DNA of 64,000 bases from Laccaria trichodermophora. Its lineage: Eukaryota; Basidiomycota; Agaricomycetes; Agaricales; Hydnangiaceae. Where the stretch lies: NCBI GenBank assembly GCA_018417955.1, contig JACTVC010000005.1, forward strand, positions 1,860,001 through 1,924,000, in the 5' to 3' direction. This document shows positions 44,808 through 55,853 of the stretch, piece after piece; the first letter of the stretch is position 1; each line of letters begins with the position of its first letter. A program made the position numbers and the translations under genes. The notes under the pieces were generated by a model. That model saw only the letters and a program-made list of their open reading frames with translations. It was not told the DNA's origin and ran no database searches.

Positions 44808-47800
44808 CTCGAAGCCTACGTTGTTCGAAACATGAACGTGCCTATTCTCTTGGGAGAAGATTTTCAGACTACCTACGAACTCGGGTTAACCAGGTATGCC
44901 TCCAGTCATTGCGAGGTAGCCGTCGGTCGATCAGGGCGCGTGTTACTCACCACCTCTACTGAAAATATCGATTTGGGATTCGAAATCAGAGCCGCACATA
45001 CCACACAGTCGTTCGTGCGAAGAAAAGCAGTCGCTCGCGCCAAACCCAAAATCAGCGCGATCAAGCTCATGGAAGTTGTGGCCTTGGACGACACCTTGAT
45101 TCATCCGAATAGCGTGTGTAACGTAGCTGTGCACGCAATGTTCGATGGCCGAGAAGATTGGATCGTGGAAAAGGTCATCATTGGGACAGAAGATCAAAAC
45201 GTAATGGCTGCTCCTACTACGTGGATTAGCGCCTCCTGTCCCTTTATTCCAATCGCCAACCCAAGTGCCCATCCCCGTTACGTTAGAGCAGGAGAGGTAG
45301 TGGGGTATCTGCATGACCCTGAAAATATGATAGATAAGCCTAGAGATGAGGAACATTTAAACAGAATGGCTGCTTCCGCCGAAGCGCTGCGGAAAACTAT
45401 AGTAGGCACCCTCAAAGCTCAAGACTTAGCTTCAGCTGCGAATCCTATGGCCGATTCCCCTGGGCACAACGATCGTTTCGAGGAGAACGAATCATGGGGA
45501 CCAAAAACTACGGCTGTACCGGAGGACCCCGTAAGCGGAGATGTGGATCAACTGGTTAATCTAGGACCAGACATTCCAGAGGAATACCGGGAATGTTTAA
45601 CCGATGTCTTGTGCAGAAATGCTGCAGCTTTCGGCGTCAACGGGCGACTAGGGCATATGGAAGTGCGAGTACAGATCCCGCTGCTACCTAATACTCAACC
45701 GATTTCGGAGCCAATGTACGGAGCCTCGCCAGCAAAAAGGGAAGTAATCGACCAACAGATGAAAACCTGGTTTGAGGCCGAAGTTATAGAACCTTCCGTC
45801 AGCCCGTGGGGCTTCCCAGCCCTCGTGGTCTATAGGAATGGCAAGCCTCGACTCGTAATCGACTACAGGAAGTTAAATGCGAAGACCATTCCGGATGAAT
45901 TCCCCATTCCTCGACAGTCCGAAATCATCCAGGCGTTATCAGGATCCCAAGTGTTATCATCATTCGACGCATTAGCAGGATTTACTCAACTCGAAATGGC
46001 CGACGAGGCCAAGGAGAAAACTGCCTTCCGATGCCACCTGGGTCTGTGGCAATTTAAAAGAATGCCATTCGGGCTCAGGAACGGGCCATCTATTTTCCAG
46101 AGAGTGATGCAAGGGATACTAGCCCCGTTTCTTTGGCTATTTGCCCTAGTTTACATCGACGATATCGTTGTGTATTCCAAGAATTGGATGGAGCATCTCG
46201 AGCATTTGGACCGAGTTCTAGGAGCCATCGCCGCTGCTGGGATAACTCTATCCCCAGCCAAGTGCTATGTCGGCTATTCATCTATACTACTGCTAGGACA
46301 AAAGGTATCAAGACTGGGCCTCTCCACTCACAAGGAAAAAGTTCAAGCCATCATGGATCTTGCACGGCCTACCTCCGTCGGCGACCTGCAGAAATTCTTG
46401 GGAATGGTCATTTATTTTTCCTCGTACATACCCTTCTATTCCATGATCGCTGCGCCCCTGTTTGATCTTCTGAAGAAGGGTGCCAAATGGCAGTGGCGCG
46501 CGGAACAGGAAGTGGCTTATAACCAAGCCAAGGACGCACTTGCTAATGCCCCCGTGTTAGGACACCCTATCACAGGACAAGCCTATAGACTGTATACCGA
46601 CGCGTCGGACGTCGCGCTGGGTGCCAGTTTACAACAAGTACAGACGATTCAAGTCAAGGACCTTAAAGGCACCCCTTGCTATGCGAGGCTGGAAACCGCG
46701 TGGAACGCCAATAAAGACGTACCTAATCTCGTCGCTAAGCTTCAGGACCAGCATGAAGTCGAGCAACGGGATGAGTGGGGGGCGACTTTGGACGAGACAG
46801 TCATTCATGTCGAGCGCGTAATTGCTTATTGGAGTAGGACTTTCAAATCGGCCGAACGGAACTACAGTGCTACCGAAAGGGAAGCTCTAGCAGCAAAGGA
46901 AGCGCTAGTTAAGTTCCAACCATTCATTGAAGGAGAAAGCATCACGTTGATTACGGACCACGCTGCCCTAGTGTGGGCGCGGGTCTACGAAAATGCCAAC
47001 AGGCGACTAGCGGCCTGGGGGGCGGTATTTGCTGCATACCCTGGCCTCAAAATCGTCCATAGAGCTGGCAGGATTCACTCCAATGTTGATCCTTTATCAC
47101 GTCTTATTCGGATTCCCCCGCACGACTCTCTGCTGAACGACGATAACGTCCCTATCGAACAAGACGACTTGAAACGTGGGATAGCTCAGAAAGTGGAAGA
47201 CAGGATTTTCAGAGCAGCTGCGCCTAGAGCGGCCTTTTGCGTCATGTGGTGGGAAGACATTGTGGACAAAATGGCAGCCTCGGTACGAACTAGGCGCCAA
47301 CTCGCGGCTGATAAAAAGCGCGAACTCCCAGAAGTCGTCAAAGACTTCGTCAGCGTGGAAGCTCCGAATGACTCAGAATCTTTGCCTGACTCAGACGAAC
47401 AAGGAGACATTATGCCATTCACTAAGGCTGACCCCTGGACATACCCCGTAGGGGTTAAACCCTCTGCTTCTCCCCCTGAAGAAGAATGGACCAGCCGTTC
47501 TCAATTACTGATATCCGTAGACCCGAACATCTGTAAGGAATTCGCCGAAGGCTACGAAATAGATAGTTTCTTCGCACCTCGATACCTGAAGGTGCAACCG
47601 AACGAGAAAACTATTATCTCAGCCAGCCACTTCCAGAAAGGACAGGACGGTTTACTATACTTCATAGACGCGGGTTGGAAGACTCGATTATGCGTCCCTA
47701 AATCCAAGATCAATTACATACTGCGGTGGATCCATGAATCACCCTACGAAAGTGCTCACGCTGGACCTCGCCGCTTTATAGCGCGATTGCAAGAGCTTTT

Positions 47801-49043
47801 CTATTGGCCCTCTATGAATAAGGACACGGAAGCATTTGCGACTACTTGCGATGTCTGTCAAAAGATCAAGGTAGACCACCGAGCCAAAATGGGCGCGTTA
47901 AGACCCGCGCACATACCGTCCAGGCCTTTTTCAACAGTCTCTATGGACATGATAACAGGCTTACCCGCGTCAGGAGAACAGGGCTTTAACGCTATACTCG
48001 TTATAGTGGATAAACTCACCAAATTCGCCATCATTATACCCACTCATACTACGTTAACTCAAGAAGGATTCGCTAAGCTATTCGTGGAAAGGGTAGTTAA
48101 TGTCTATGGGTTGCCCGAAGTCATAATTTCGGACCAAGACCGAAGATGGGCCACCATATTCTGGAAATCAGTAGTGGCTAACTACGGTAGCGTCATGGCC
48201 TTGTCATCGGCTCATCACCTGCAAACTGACGGACAAACTGAAATACTCAATGCTACAATCGAACAAATGCTGCGCGCTTACGTATCTTCGGACAAGGAGA
48301 GCTGGTCGAACTGGCTAAGCGTACTAGCTCACTCCTATAATAGCAGCGTGCATTCTTCCACCAGATATACTCCAAACTTCTTATTGATGGGATATAACCC
48401 TAGAATCTCCACCGGAGTCATCGCGCCCGAGATTGATCCTTCTCGACGACCCTTCTTGCCCAGTCAATCCGCTGAAGACTTCGTCGAAATGCTAGAAATG
48501 CATAGGAACTATGCTAAAGATGCTATAGCCCTGGCGCAAGACCGGCAAGCCAAAGCGCACGACAAGAAGCGCAGGCCTACACAAACTCTGAAAATAGGCG
48601 ACTACGCCTTGGTCAATCCTCATTCCTTAGAACTAGTCGACGTAGAAGGAACAGGCAAGAAGCTGGTGCAACAGATGATAGGTCCCTTTGAAGTCATTGA
48701 GGAGATCAATCCTCAAGTGTACCATCTAAGACTACCCGACACGTACTCGATGCATCCAGTATTCAACTTAGATCACCTCAAAAAATATAACCTCTCGCCG
48801 GAAGAGTTTGGGGAACGGACCGAATTACCTTCGACTCGAGATCTGAAAGCTTCTGAAGAATACGAAGTTGAAGCCATCCTAGGACATCGGTTAGTCGGCA
48901 AAAAGAAGGCCAACCGAAGAATGTATTTAATTAGATGGAAAGGTTATGGGCCTGCGGACGATTCCTGGATCTCGGAATACGACCTCAGGAATTCGCCTCA
49001 ACTTAAGCGAGAATACCTTGAGTCTAAAGGTCTAGCCATCTAA
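44808..49043 (+). CDS. Gypsy gag-pol, segment 4 (RT, RNase H, integrase, chromodomain)
   Basis: Codon 1396 to stop, about 1411 residues. It opens with the protease C-terminus (MNVPILLGEDF). Reverse transcriptase: GKPRLVIDYRKLN, MPFGLRNGP and catalytic YIDD (about 1844-1847). RNase H: LYTDASDVALGASL and HRAGRIHSNVDPLSR. Integrase: zinc region H-x6-H...CDVCQ (about 2369), then D (VSMDMITGLP, about 2441), D (IISDQDRRW, about 2503), E (DGQTEIL, about 2538). The C-terminus is a chromodomain (EYEVEAILGHR...YLIRWKGYGPADDSW, about 2744-2796), which in chromoviruses directs integration to heterochromatin. All catalytic residues are present and the frame has no stop. The four segments sum to 8421 nt (2806 codons plus stop). 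Confidence 0.95.
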   Translation, partial: LEAYVVRNMNVPILLGEDFQTTYELGLTRYASSHCEVAVGRSGRVLLTTSTENIDLGFEIRAAHTTQSFVRRKAVARAKPKISAIKLMEVVALDDTLIHPNSVCNVAVHAMFDGREDWIVEKVIIGTEDQNVMAAPTTWISASCPFIPIANPSAHPRYVRAGEVVGYLHDPENMIDKPRDEEHLNRMAASAEALRKTIVGTLKAQDLASAANPMADSPGHNDRFEENESWGPKTTAVPEDPVSGDVDQLVNLGPDIPEEYRECLTDVLCRNAAAFGVNGRLGHMEVRVQIPLLPNTQPISEPMYGASPAKREVIDQQMKTWFEAEVIEPSVSPWGFPALVVYRNGKPRLVIDYRKLNAKTIPDEFPIPRQSEIIQALSGSQVLSSFDALAGFTQLEMADEAKEKTAFRCHLGLWQFKRMPFGLRNGPSIFQRVMQGILAPFLWLFALVYIDDIVVYSKNWMEHLEHLDRVLGAIAAAGITLSPAKCYVGYSSILLLGQKVSRLGLSTHKEKVQAIMDLARPTSVGDLQKFLGMVIYFSSYIPFYSMIAAPLFDLLKKGAKWQWRAEQEVAYNQAKDALANAPVLGHPITGQAYRLYTDASDVALGASLQQVQTIQVKDLKGTPCYARLETAWNANKDVPNLVAKLQDQHEVEQRDEWGATLDETVIHVERVIAYWSRTFKSAERNYSATEREALAAKEALVKFQPFIEGESITLITDHAALVWARVYENANRRLAAWGAVFAAYPGLKIVHRAGRIHSNVDPLSRLIRIPPHDSLLNDDNVPIEQDDLKRGIAQKVEDRIFRAAAPRAAFCVMWWEDIVDKMAASVRTRRQLAADKKRELPEVVKDFVSVEAPNDSESLPDSDEQGDIMPFTKADPWTYPVGVKPSASPPEEEWTSRSQLLISVDPNICKEFAEGYEIDSFFAPRYLKVQPNEKTIISASHFQKGQDGLLYFIDAGWKTRLCVPKSKINYILRWIHESPYESAHAGPRRFIARLQELFYWPSMNKDTEAFATTCDVCQKIKVDHRAKMGALRPAHIPSRPFSTVSMDMITGLPASGEQGFNAILVIVDKLTKFAIIIPTHTTLTQEGFAKLFVERVVNVYGLPEVIISDQDRRWATIFWKSVVANYGSVMALSSAHHLQTDGQTEILNATIEQMLRAYVSSDKESWSNWLSVLAHSYNSSVHSSTRYTPNFLLMGYNPRISTGVIAPEIDPSRRPFLPSQSAEDFVEMLEMHRNYAKDAIALAQDRQAKAHDKKRRPTQTLKIGDYALVNPHSLELVDVEGTGKKLVQQMIGPFEVIEEINPQVYHLRLPDTYSMHPVFNLDHLKKYNLSPEEFGERTELPSTRDLKASEEYEVEAILGHRLVGKKKANRRMYLIRWKGYGPADDSWISEYDLRNSPQLKREYLESKGLAI

Positions 49044-49263
49044 TCAAGCCCCTAACCGCTCCAGGCGCTCCTTCCTAAACCATAACCATAACTCTACGTC
49101 TATTAGGTAATACTACTGTACAGCCGAATTGAGACTCCGAAGGTCCCTTTCTAAAACAAACCTTGAACTCGCCTGGTCAACAACCATCAATACCCCTTCC
49201 AGCTTGCCTGCCTCGAGCGTCCCGCCGCTGTAAAGCGCGAACGCGAAGGGCGCAGTACGAAGG

Positions 49264-52200
49264 ATGTCAGGTCGACCTCAACACATTCCTGGACCCGGAA
49301 ACAATGACACGAGGTGCTTCATTCCCAGCCGGATACCCAGTTTCGCGGACTATGACCGAATTCCTTTACTGCCAGCTCCGCCTTCCTACCCCCTGCCCGT
49401 CGCCATTCGTCGCAGATTGGTACGAATGGGAGAAAGGTTGTGGGAAATCATCTCCCCGAATTCATATCGTCATGCTTACTGTCCGGGCTCGAGACCTGAC
49501 AACCTGAATCAGTATATCAACTCTTTTGAAGAACAGAACCGTCGTTATGATGGACACATAGGACCATTTGACCCTACAAAGAACGCCCAGCTCTGCCTTC
49601 CTGGAAAGGAATGGAGAGCCCTAATCATAATGCCCGCTGCGGGAGATCCGCGCGATAGTCCTGAATTCGAATCGGTTAATAACTGCTGGAGGAGCGATGG
49701 AACTCCCGCTATAGACACTGGAAGATTACAAGACGACTACATCGACAAATTAATAAAAATCAATCAAGAGACGGACCGACGAATTGAAACCTTACACCAA
49801 GCGTACCTGGACCTTTACTTCTTCGACAACGAGCAGAGGGAGCTGTGGAGTGTCAGCGTTCGTCCCTCCTACCCCACTTCTGAACAAATCGCCTCTCTCC
49901 GACAACTCAGACGATTCGCAGCTGCCGTTGACCGCGTCACGGAAATACAGCGCGGCATAAAGGACAAGCGTGCATTCATTGACTATGTGGCGCGTTTGCC
50001 TGGTTCTCGTTTCTGGATGCCGGATTCGGAAGCCGAGGTAGATTTCGCCGATGATCGCTACATAGGGGTCTGGTTAAATGGAATGGAAGAATGTACGGCC
50101 CGCTGGTACTTGAAAGAAGGAATTCCTTGTTTCATAGCCAGAGAAATCCCACCCACTGAGCGCGTGCAACTCGCTGCTCGGGAAGCTATGATCGACTTTG
50201 CCGCCAGAACCAACTCTTCACCGATTCATTGGAATGTGAACGAGTACGACGTTAGAGCCATTTCCCGAGGGGACTTGACTATAACGGATCCGTTGAGATC
50301 TTTCGATCCTGGTTGGATTTGGCCAGTCCCTCCTAGCAAACCTGACTCCAAAAACCGTAAAAAAGCAAAGGATCAGGAGACCGGCAATTATAGCCCTCCT
50401 CCGCCGGTGATGGTTATCGTGGACAGAGACAGAGTCCCATGGATCAAACCCCCGCCTGTTCAAAGAGCTGAACCTTCACGTGCCGGCGCTCCACCGACGG
50501 AGAAGAAGAAATGGAGGAAATTCGTGGAGCAACATCAGCCAGAGGGAACGTTCAGGGAGGGTGGAGCTAAGACAAACCCTGACCATCGAACGCATAGTCG
50601 TTACGATCGAGAGAGACGTTGGCATATTTTCTTCCTGCACGCTTCCAAGCCACCTCCTGGTTGTGTCTCGAACGTGAGCGTATACGGCCAACCGTGCCCT
50701 CCAGGAATCTATCATGATTTGGGTAAAGTTCGCCTTCGACAGCCTTCGTGGATCTACAACAGTCTGGACCCTCAACCTGGCGACGCAGGAAGGGAAGCCC
50801 CAACCCCTAAACCTGAAGATCTGCCCTACCTGCGAGATCCCCCTCGTCCTCCTTCTGATCACGATAGCGATAGCGACGACAGCCATTACCCGGACCTTGA
50901 CTTCCTAGTTCAGTCAGTGAGGACCAATGAGAATACTGGGAGCGCGACCGTTACCCTCGCAGCCCCTGGCATGAATTCCTTACCCGCAGCCATAGGCGCG
51001 ACGGAATCCCCAGTATCCCAGGCCACAGAGCCTAACCCAGCACCAACTACTTCCTCTGCCGCCTGTACGGAGAAAAGGAAATCAGATGAGGAAGTGTCAC
51101 TAGGAGATGAGGATTCAGCAGGAGAACCAATGGGCCCACAGATTCCCCTCAATTTCATGGTCGAAGACTCGATTGACGTAAGGATGGATACGGTCCCGGA
51201 CGACCCCCTGGAATTCGCGTCTTCTTACTTAACGCTCTACGGATTGCCGCTTACGCTGGATTTCGTGTCCATTCAGACATTAATTATGGATATAGGAACT
51301 AGACTCCAAGTACCAATACGACGAATCTTCAGGACGACAGTCAGTCAGCACCAGAGCTTCTGGCTCGAAGCAGGGACGGTTAACCAGGCGAGACAGCTGA
51401 GGAGTTACATGCACCACCGTCAAGAGAATGGAATCGAGTTGCTGGCCACCTTCACTAACTACGAGAACTACCTTAGAGCTCTAAGGCAGTCGACTCACAC
51501 CTGGCCTAGTTCCTCTGCCCTCTATCCAATCCCTAGTGTCGACCCTCAGCCCTCTCAGCCACCCCCTGCTAGCTCAACAGGTGCTCCCTCGGCAGCAGCT
51601 GGTTCTTCTCCTCGCAGGACAACAAGCCGGGATCGACCAACTCGTCGATATCAGCGTAGTCCTAGGGTGTCAGATCGCTATAACCACGCCAAGCGCTCGC
51701 GTTCCAGGTCTCGCTACCGTTCACCAGAGCGACCTGCATACTCTCGATGGCGTTATCAGCGTTCTCCTTCTCCCCGACCCAGGAATCGAGCTCACTACCG
51801 ACGCTCCGCATCCCTGAGAAGATATCGCCATCTCTTGCGGTCGCCATCCCCTAAGTTGAGTCCGCCGTTGATGGAGAGCTCTTCCCTCGTTCACACCCAA
51901 CCGCCGGTTATCCAAGGTGTCTCCGGGCATGCACTCCTCCCTAGCGCTATCGCGCAAATCCCGCCGCCTTCGAGCGCGCTTCCTGTAGTCCCTAATGCCC
52001 CAGCTGCTCTCAACCTGTCCCCTAATGCCCCGCTGCCTTTTGGCGCGAACGTTGCCTTCATGTGGTCGCCCTCAGGAAATACCTTTAGTCCAGTCTTGTT
52101 GCAGGGGAACACCGCTGTCATACCTTATCCCTTGCCTCCGTCAGGACCTACCCCGAGTGCTCTGTTACCCTGGCCAGTAGCGGCAGCGCTGCCATCCATG

Positions 52201-52725
52201 ACTGGGAACTCAGCAGCTCGCCTTGACACTGACAGGCCCTTAGCGCTACGCATCTCCAACACGATAATTCCTTCCCCTAACTCCCCTCCTCCTGAGAACG
52301 TCCGACCTACCTTGATGTCCCGCATGACGGACGATCTGGCCTCCAGATTGCGCGACCCAGAGGGGTCTACCTCGCTCTCTGCTCGGCTATCGGACCCTCA
52401 CTATCCCCTAGCTGCTAGGCTAGGAGGGGATGATCGAATGGAGGTAGATTCCCCTGCAGCCATGAATCCTAGGGAGTTCGAGGAAGCGCACTTAGCGGCG
52501 ATCAACGACATGATGGCCTCAGCAGGACCCTTGGTGTTGGATCCGGTACAGTATGATTACCCGGGCACCAATGCTTCGCACAGCGACTTGGAAGACGGTG
52601 AAATGGAAGATCAAATGGCGGATTTAGGGTGGAAAAGGACTAAACGAGGCAAACGTGCTGGCCGACGGATTCAAAACATTCGGAAGCGAGATGAAAATCG
52701 TAGGCGCAGACAAGATCAACGTTAA
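49264..52725 (+). CDS. Gypsy extra ORF after pol, RRM-like and RS-rich
   Basis: 1153 codons in the position where env would lie, but with no signal peptide or membrane segment. The N-terminal half is a helical, Trp/Tyr-rich domain I do not recognise (PGKEWRALIIMPA, ARWYLKEGIPCFIAREIPP). Residues about 643-730 have a beta-alpha-beta-beta-alpha-beta pattern with YLTLYGLPL as the first strand, resembling an RRM. Residues about 780-865 are Arg/Ser-dipeptide rich (RSRSRYRSPERP), as in SR splicing proteins. Then comes Pro/Leu/Ala-rich sequence and a basic end (KRTKRGKRAGRR). Probably an RNA-binding accessory protein of the retroelement. The start at ATG 49264, 220 nt past the pol stop, is the first in frame; it must be expressed from a spliced or internal message or by reinitiation. 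Confidence 0.75.
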   Translation: MSGRPQHIPGPGNNDTRCFIPSRIPSFADYDRIPLLPAPPSYPLPVAIRRRLVRMGERLWEIISPNSYRHAYCPGSRPDNLNQYINSFEEQNRRYDGHIGPFDPTKNAQLCLPGKEWRALIIMPAAGDPRDSPEFESVNNCWRSDGTPAIDTGRLQDDYIDKLIKINQETDRRIETLHQAYLDLYFFDNEQRELWSVSVRPSYPTSEQIASLRQLRRFAAAVDRVTEIQRGIKDKRAFIDYVARLPGSRFWMPDSEAEVDFADDRYIGVWLNGMEECTARWYLKEGIPCFIAREIPPTERVQLAAREAMIDFAARTNSSPIHWNVNEYDVRAISRGDLTITDPLRSFDPGWIWPVPPSKPDSKNRKKAKDQETGNYSPPPPVMVIVDRDRVPWIKPPPVQRAEPSRAGAPPTEKKKWRKFVEQHQPEGTFREGGAKTNPDHRTHSRYDRERRWHIFFLHASKPPPGCVSNVSVYGQPCPPGIYHDLGKVRLRQPSWIYNSLDPQPGDAGREAPTPKPEDLPYLRDPPRPPSDHDSDSDDSHYPDLDFLVQSVRTNENTGSATVTLAAPGMNSLPAAIGATESPVSQATEPNPAPTTSSAACTEKRKSDEEVSLGDEDSAGEPMGPQIPLNFMVEDSIDVRMDTVPDDPLEFASSYLTLYGLPLTLDFVSIQTLIMDIGTRLQVPIRRIFRTTVSQHQSFWLEAGTVNQARQLRSYMHHRQENGIELLATFTNYENYLRALRQSTHTWPSSSALYPIPSVDPQPSQPPPASSTGAPSAAAGSSPRRTTSRDRPTRRYQRSPRVSDRYNHAKRSRSRSRYRSPERPAYSRWRYQRSPSPRPRNRAHYRRSASLRRYRHLLRSPSPKLSPPLMESSSLVHTQPPVIQGVSGHALLPSAIAQIPPPSSALPVVPNAPAALNLSPNAPLPFGANVAFMWSPSGNTFSPVLLQGNTAVIPYPLPPSGPTPSALLPWPVAAALPSMTGNSAARLDTDRPLALRISNTIIPSPNSPPPENVRPTLMSRMTDDLASRLRDPEGSTSLSARLSDPHYPLAARLGGDDRMEVDSPAAMNPREFEEAHLAAINDMMASAGPLVLDPVQYDYPGTNASHSDLEDGEMEDQMADLGWKRTKRGKRAGRRIQNIRKRDENRRRRQDQR

Positions 52726-52756
52726 TCAGCTCAAGGATTGAAGGATGCTCCAATCT

Positions 52757-52769
52757 CATGGGGGGGCTT
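52757..52769 (+). promoter_or_regulatory. Polypurine tract of the Gypsy element
   Basis: CATGGGGGGGCTT directly before the 3' LTR, the expected plus-strand primer site. Confidence 0.7.
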
Positions 52770-53140
52770 TGTAACGGCGGACAGACGTCCTAGTACGATT
52801 ACATGATATGGGACCATCGTTTACCTTTGTTTATCTCTTGTTGTATATAGTTGAGCTACGTTTTCTTGGAATTACTCACTTGATAACCACACTATATACG
52901 CATGTGGATTGGGTCACGGATACGTCTTACGGCTGGGCAGCCTAATGCCTCCCCTCCGGGATACCAGAGCCCGACGTCAGGTGACAACGTCCCCTTTCCT
53001 GGGTCACTGGAAACTCCTCGCGTGAAGTCGTGCCACGCCTTCACGCCCCGTTCCCTCTCTCGCGTACCTCTCATATTCTCCGCTGCCATCAAGCACGTGC
53101 GACAACATCGAGAAGCCACGGATGATAACCCGGTTTCACA
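52770..53140 (+). repeat. 3' LTR of the Gypsy element
   Basis: TGTAACGG...GGTTTCACA, 371 bp, followed by the second CATTT target copy (53141-53145). Confidence 0.93.
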
Positions 53141-54449
53141 CATTTCCTCTCTCAGATTATCATGGGTGTTATGTTTAGCCCATAGGCAACAATTCATTAT
53201 GGTAGCAGTATATATTCACTGTAGAGACTATGCCATCATTTCTTTTGAACTACTATCTCATTGCACTCTTCAAACACTGTCAGTCATTTATCCACTGCCA
53301 GAAAAAGAAGATCTTTCTCATGTCATGTATTTATTTTTGTTCAATGTCACACTAAAAGATCTTTTCTTTCTCATGATCTTTTCAATGTCACATACTTTTT
53401 TTAGGCTATTTTTGATTTTCTCTAGTATATCAGTAGTTTTTTATAGTCATTGTAGGGTGTTGTAGTGACTTTAAGTTCGGTCTTTGACATTACTAATCAA
53501 AACTTGATCTTATGACCTCTTTCAGTTCACAACAGACATGAGTAACATCTTTGTAAGTCAATGCATTCATGTACTGGGTTTCCCAGTTTGAACTTCATTT
53601 TCTGATTTCATTTCATGGCCTCACAATTAACCAATACATAACTTACCTTTTCAACTTCAACAGATTGAGAACTCAAGTGTTCCAACAAATTCTTTGACAT
53701 TGTTGCAATGATGCCATTGATGAATGGCACACAAGCAGAGCTCTTTACTCTCCCCCACCTATTCCTACTGGACTGGACTAGGACTGGGACAAATTTCATG
53801 TTGGCTGATCACAACACAAATTTTGTCTCCCAGTCCTAGTGGAGTCCTAGTAAATTCCTACTGGAATGGGTATAGTGGAGTCCTGTACAAGGAGTCCAGT
53901 AGGAATTTCCGAGTACCAGGAGTCCAGTGGGACCACAGTTTGTCACTTTTATTGTTATTAATATAATATAAAAATAAAAGTGCAACATCAGAAATCAAAT
54001 GCTCAACCTTAGTGTTTAGGTGCCATGATTAAGGCAAACACTCAAACACCTGGACCATGAAGGCTTTACTATAGGTATGTACTTTAACCTACACATACCT
54101 ACAGCTCAGCTGCTTTCCCAGAATGAATGTTGGCAAATTCTATTCATGGAAATTCTGCCCAAACCCTCAACCCACTCTTCCTCACAACCACCACCTATTG
54201 ACAACACATCAACAACCACCGCCCACCACCCACTGCTTCTGCCACCCATCAACACCCACCACACCCACCAACACACACTCTGCAAAGCCATGACAATCCC
54301 CCAGCAGCTGCAAAATGCAAGCAAAGACAACTGCAAAGGAACAAGAACAATGCCCATGCAATGATGCCAAATGCCAGCACACACAAATGGACAGAGGTAC
54401 CAACAGCAAGCTCAGGTGAGCTCACTACCCTCTCCCTCACCCCTTTAGT

Positions 54450-55847
54450 GAGGTCTTCTCAGTGCCCCCCTAATTCCTGCAGGAATCCGGTCATTCCTGC
54501 GGATTCTGGTGGATTCCGGAGGAATGAAATTTAGCAGGGAGGCCTGCTATTTTCATCATTCCGGTGCCTTACCATTCTGGCAGAATTTGGGCATTCCGGA
54601 ATTGACACCGGAATGTTCCGCAGGAATGGCAGGAACAGAATGCAATGGAATCCGGTCAGTTGTTTGTTTATTTTACCCTTGTTACCAAACAAACGCAATG
54701 TTACCAAACAAACACAATTCCTTTCCTCCCACCACCAACCATACTCTTCCCCGCCACCTCCATTCCCTCCCACCAACCACATTGACAACGGCTACAACCA
54801 CGACAACGCCACACCACCGAACGACAGCCACGACGATGCGAACACGCTAGGTGGACAACGAGGCACGAACGGCAACAACCACCACCAGTGACGTGGCAGC
54901 CAAACGGACGACAACAACAACACCACCACCATCCACGAGCGCCCACCACCATCCACGAGCGCCCACCATGACGACCACGCAAACGCTGCAACGCCACATC
55001 ACAACAACAACAACGCGACAACAACAACACGACGAACTGACCACCATCCACGAGTGCCCACGACGACCATGCACGCTGCAACACCATGTCACAAAACAAT
55101 GACAACACGATGACGACAACACGATGACGACAACACGTCAACAACCACACGACGATGACAATGCGATGACGACAACGCGACGACGAAAGTGCGACGATGA
55201 CCATGTAACGACCCAGGATGACAACGACGATGGACGACGAGGCCCAGCACTACCCCCTTCCCCTTTATTAGTCCCCACCACACTCTCCCCCTCCATCCCC
55301 TCCCCAGGGCCTGCCCCACACCATTGCCTGTCCCTCCTCCCTCCCTTCCTCCCCCTTTCTTATGCTGATCACATTGATCACACCCCCACACCACTCCCTG
55401 TCCCTTCCTTCCTTCCTTCCTCCCCCCTTCCTTCCTTTCTCCCCCCTTCCTTCCTTTCTCCCCCCTTCCTTCCTTCCTCCCCCCTTCCTTCCTCCCCCCT
55501 TCCTTCCTCCCCCCTTCCTCCCTCCCCCCTTCCTTCCTCCTCCCTTCCTCCCTCCCTCCCTCCCTTATCCCTTCCTTCCTTCCTTCCTCTCCCTCCCTTC
55601 CTTCCTCTCCCCCTCCCCCCCTCTCTTCTTGCCCCTTCACTTAACTTAGAAAATAGTAAATTAGATGTGTATTTGAGTTTTAATATATAAATTTTATAAG
55701 AAAGTGTTGATATCCTTTTAAGTTGGTGTGAAGAAGTGTAGATTAGTGTGAATGTATCTAGCACAAAAAAAAGGTGTTGTATCTGTTGTATTCTGGCCCC
55801 ATTCCTGTGGATTCCTGCAGGAATGGGTGGGGCACTGTAAAGTACTG
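54450..55847 (+). mobile_element. Element F: KDZ-end transposon nested in E
   Basis: Termini GAGGTCTTCTCAGTGCC and, inverted, CAGTACTTTACAGTGCC, then TTCCTGCAGGAATCC. The 5' target copy is CCTTTAGT (54442-54449). The 3' copy, 55848-55853 plus 56390-56391, is split by a MITE and reads CCTTTA...GT; joined it is identical. The interior holds TTCCGG-type subterminal repeats, ACGACG-rich sequence and the CT tract 55243-55640. Confidence 0.87.
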
Positions 55848-55853
55848 CCTTTA

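Larger units (their letters stand above)
26068..53140 (+). mobile_element. Ty3/Gypsy chromovirus, 27 kb with nested insertions
   Basis: Bounded by 371-bp LTRs (26068-26438, 52770-53140) and a perfect 5-bp target duplication CATTT (26063-26067, 53141-53145). Gag-pol is cut by three DNA transposons (27488-28289, 29978-36534, 38147-44799), each with an 8-bp target duplication. Subtracting them leaves about 13,037 bp of native element. A second long ORF follows pol. Domain order protease-RT-RNase H-integrase-chromodomain places it among Ty3/Gypsy chromoviruses. The LTRs differ at only six of 371 positions, so the element is fairly young although it already hosts four later insertions. Confidence 0.95.

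Noticed and set aside
49264..52725. Envelope protein of a retrovirus-like element
   Set aside because: No signal peptide, no membrane anchor and no cleavage-site pattern; RRM-like and Arg/Ser-rich content fits an RNA-binding protein.
55124..55690. Pro/Ser-rich ORF in the CT tract of element F
   Set aside because: Pure pyrimidine tract translates as Pro/Ser/Leu in all frames; the same occurs in B, E and H.
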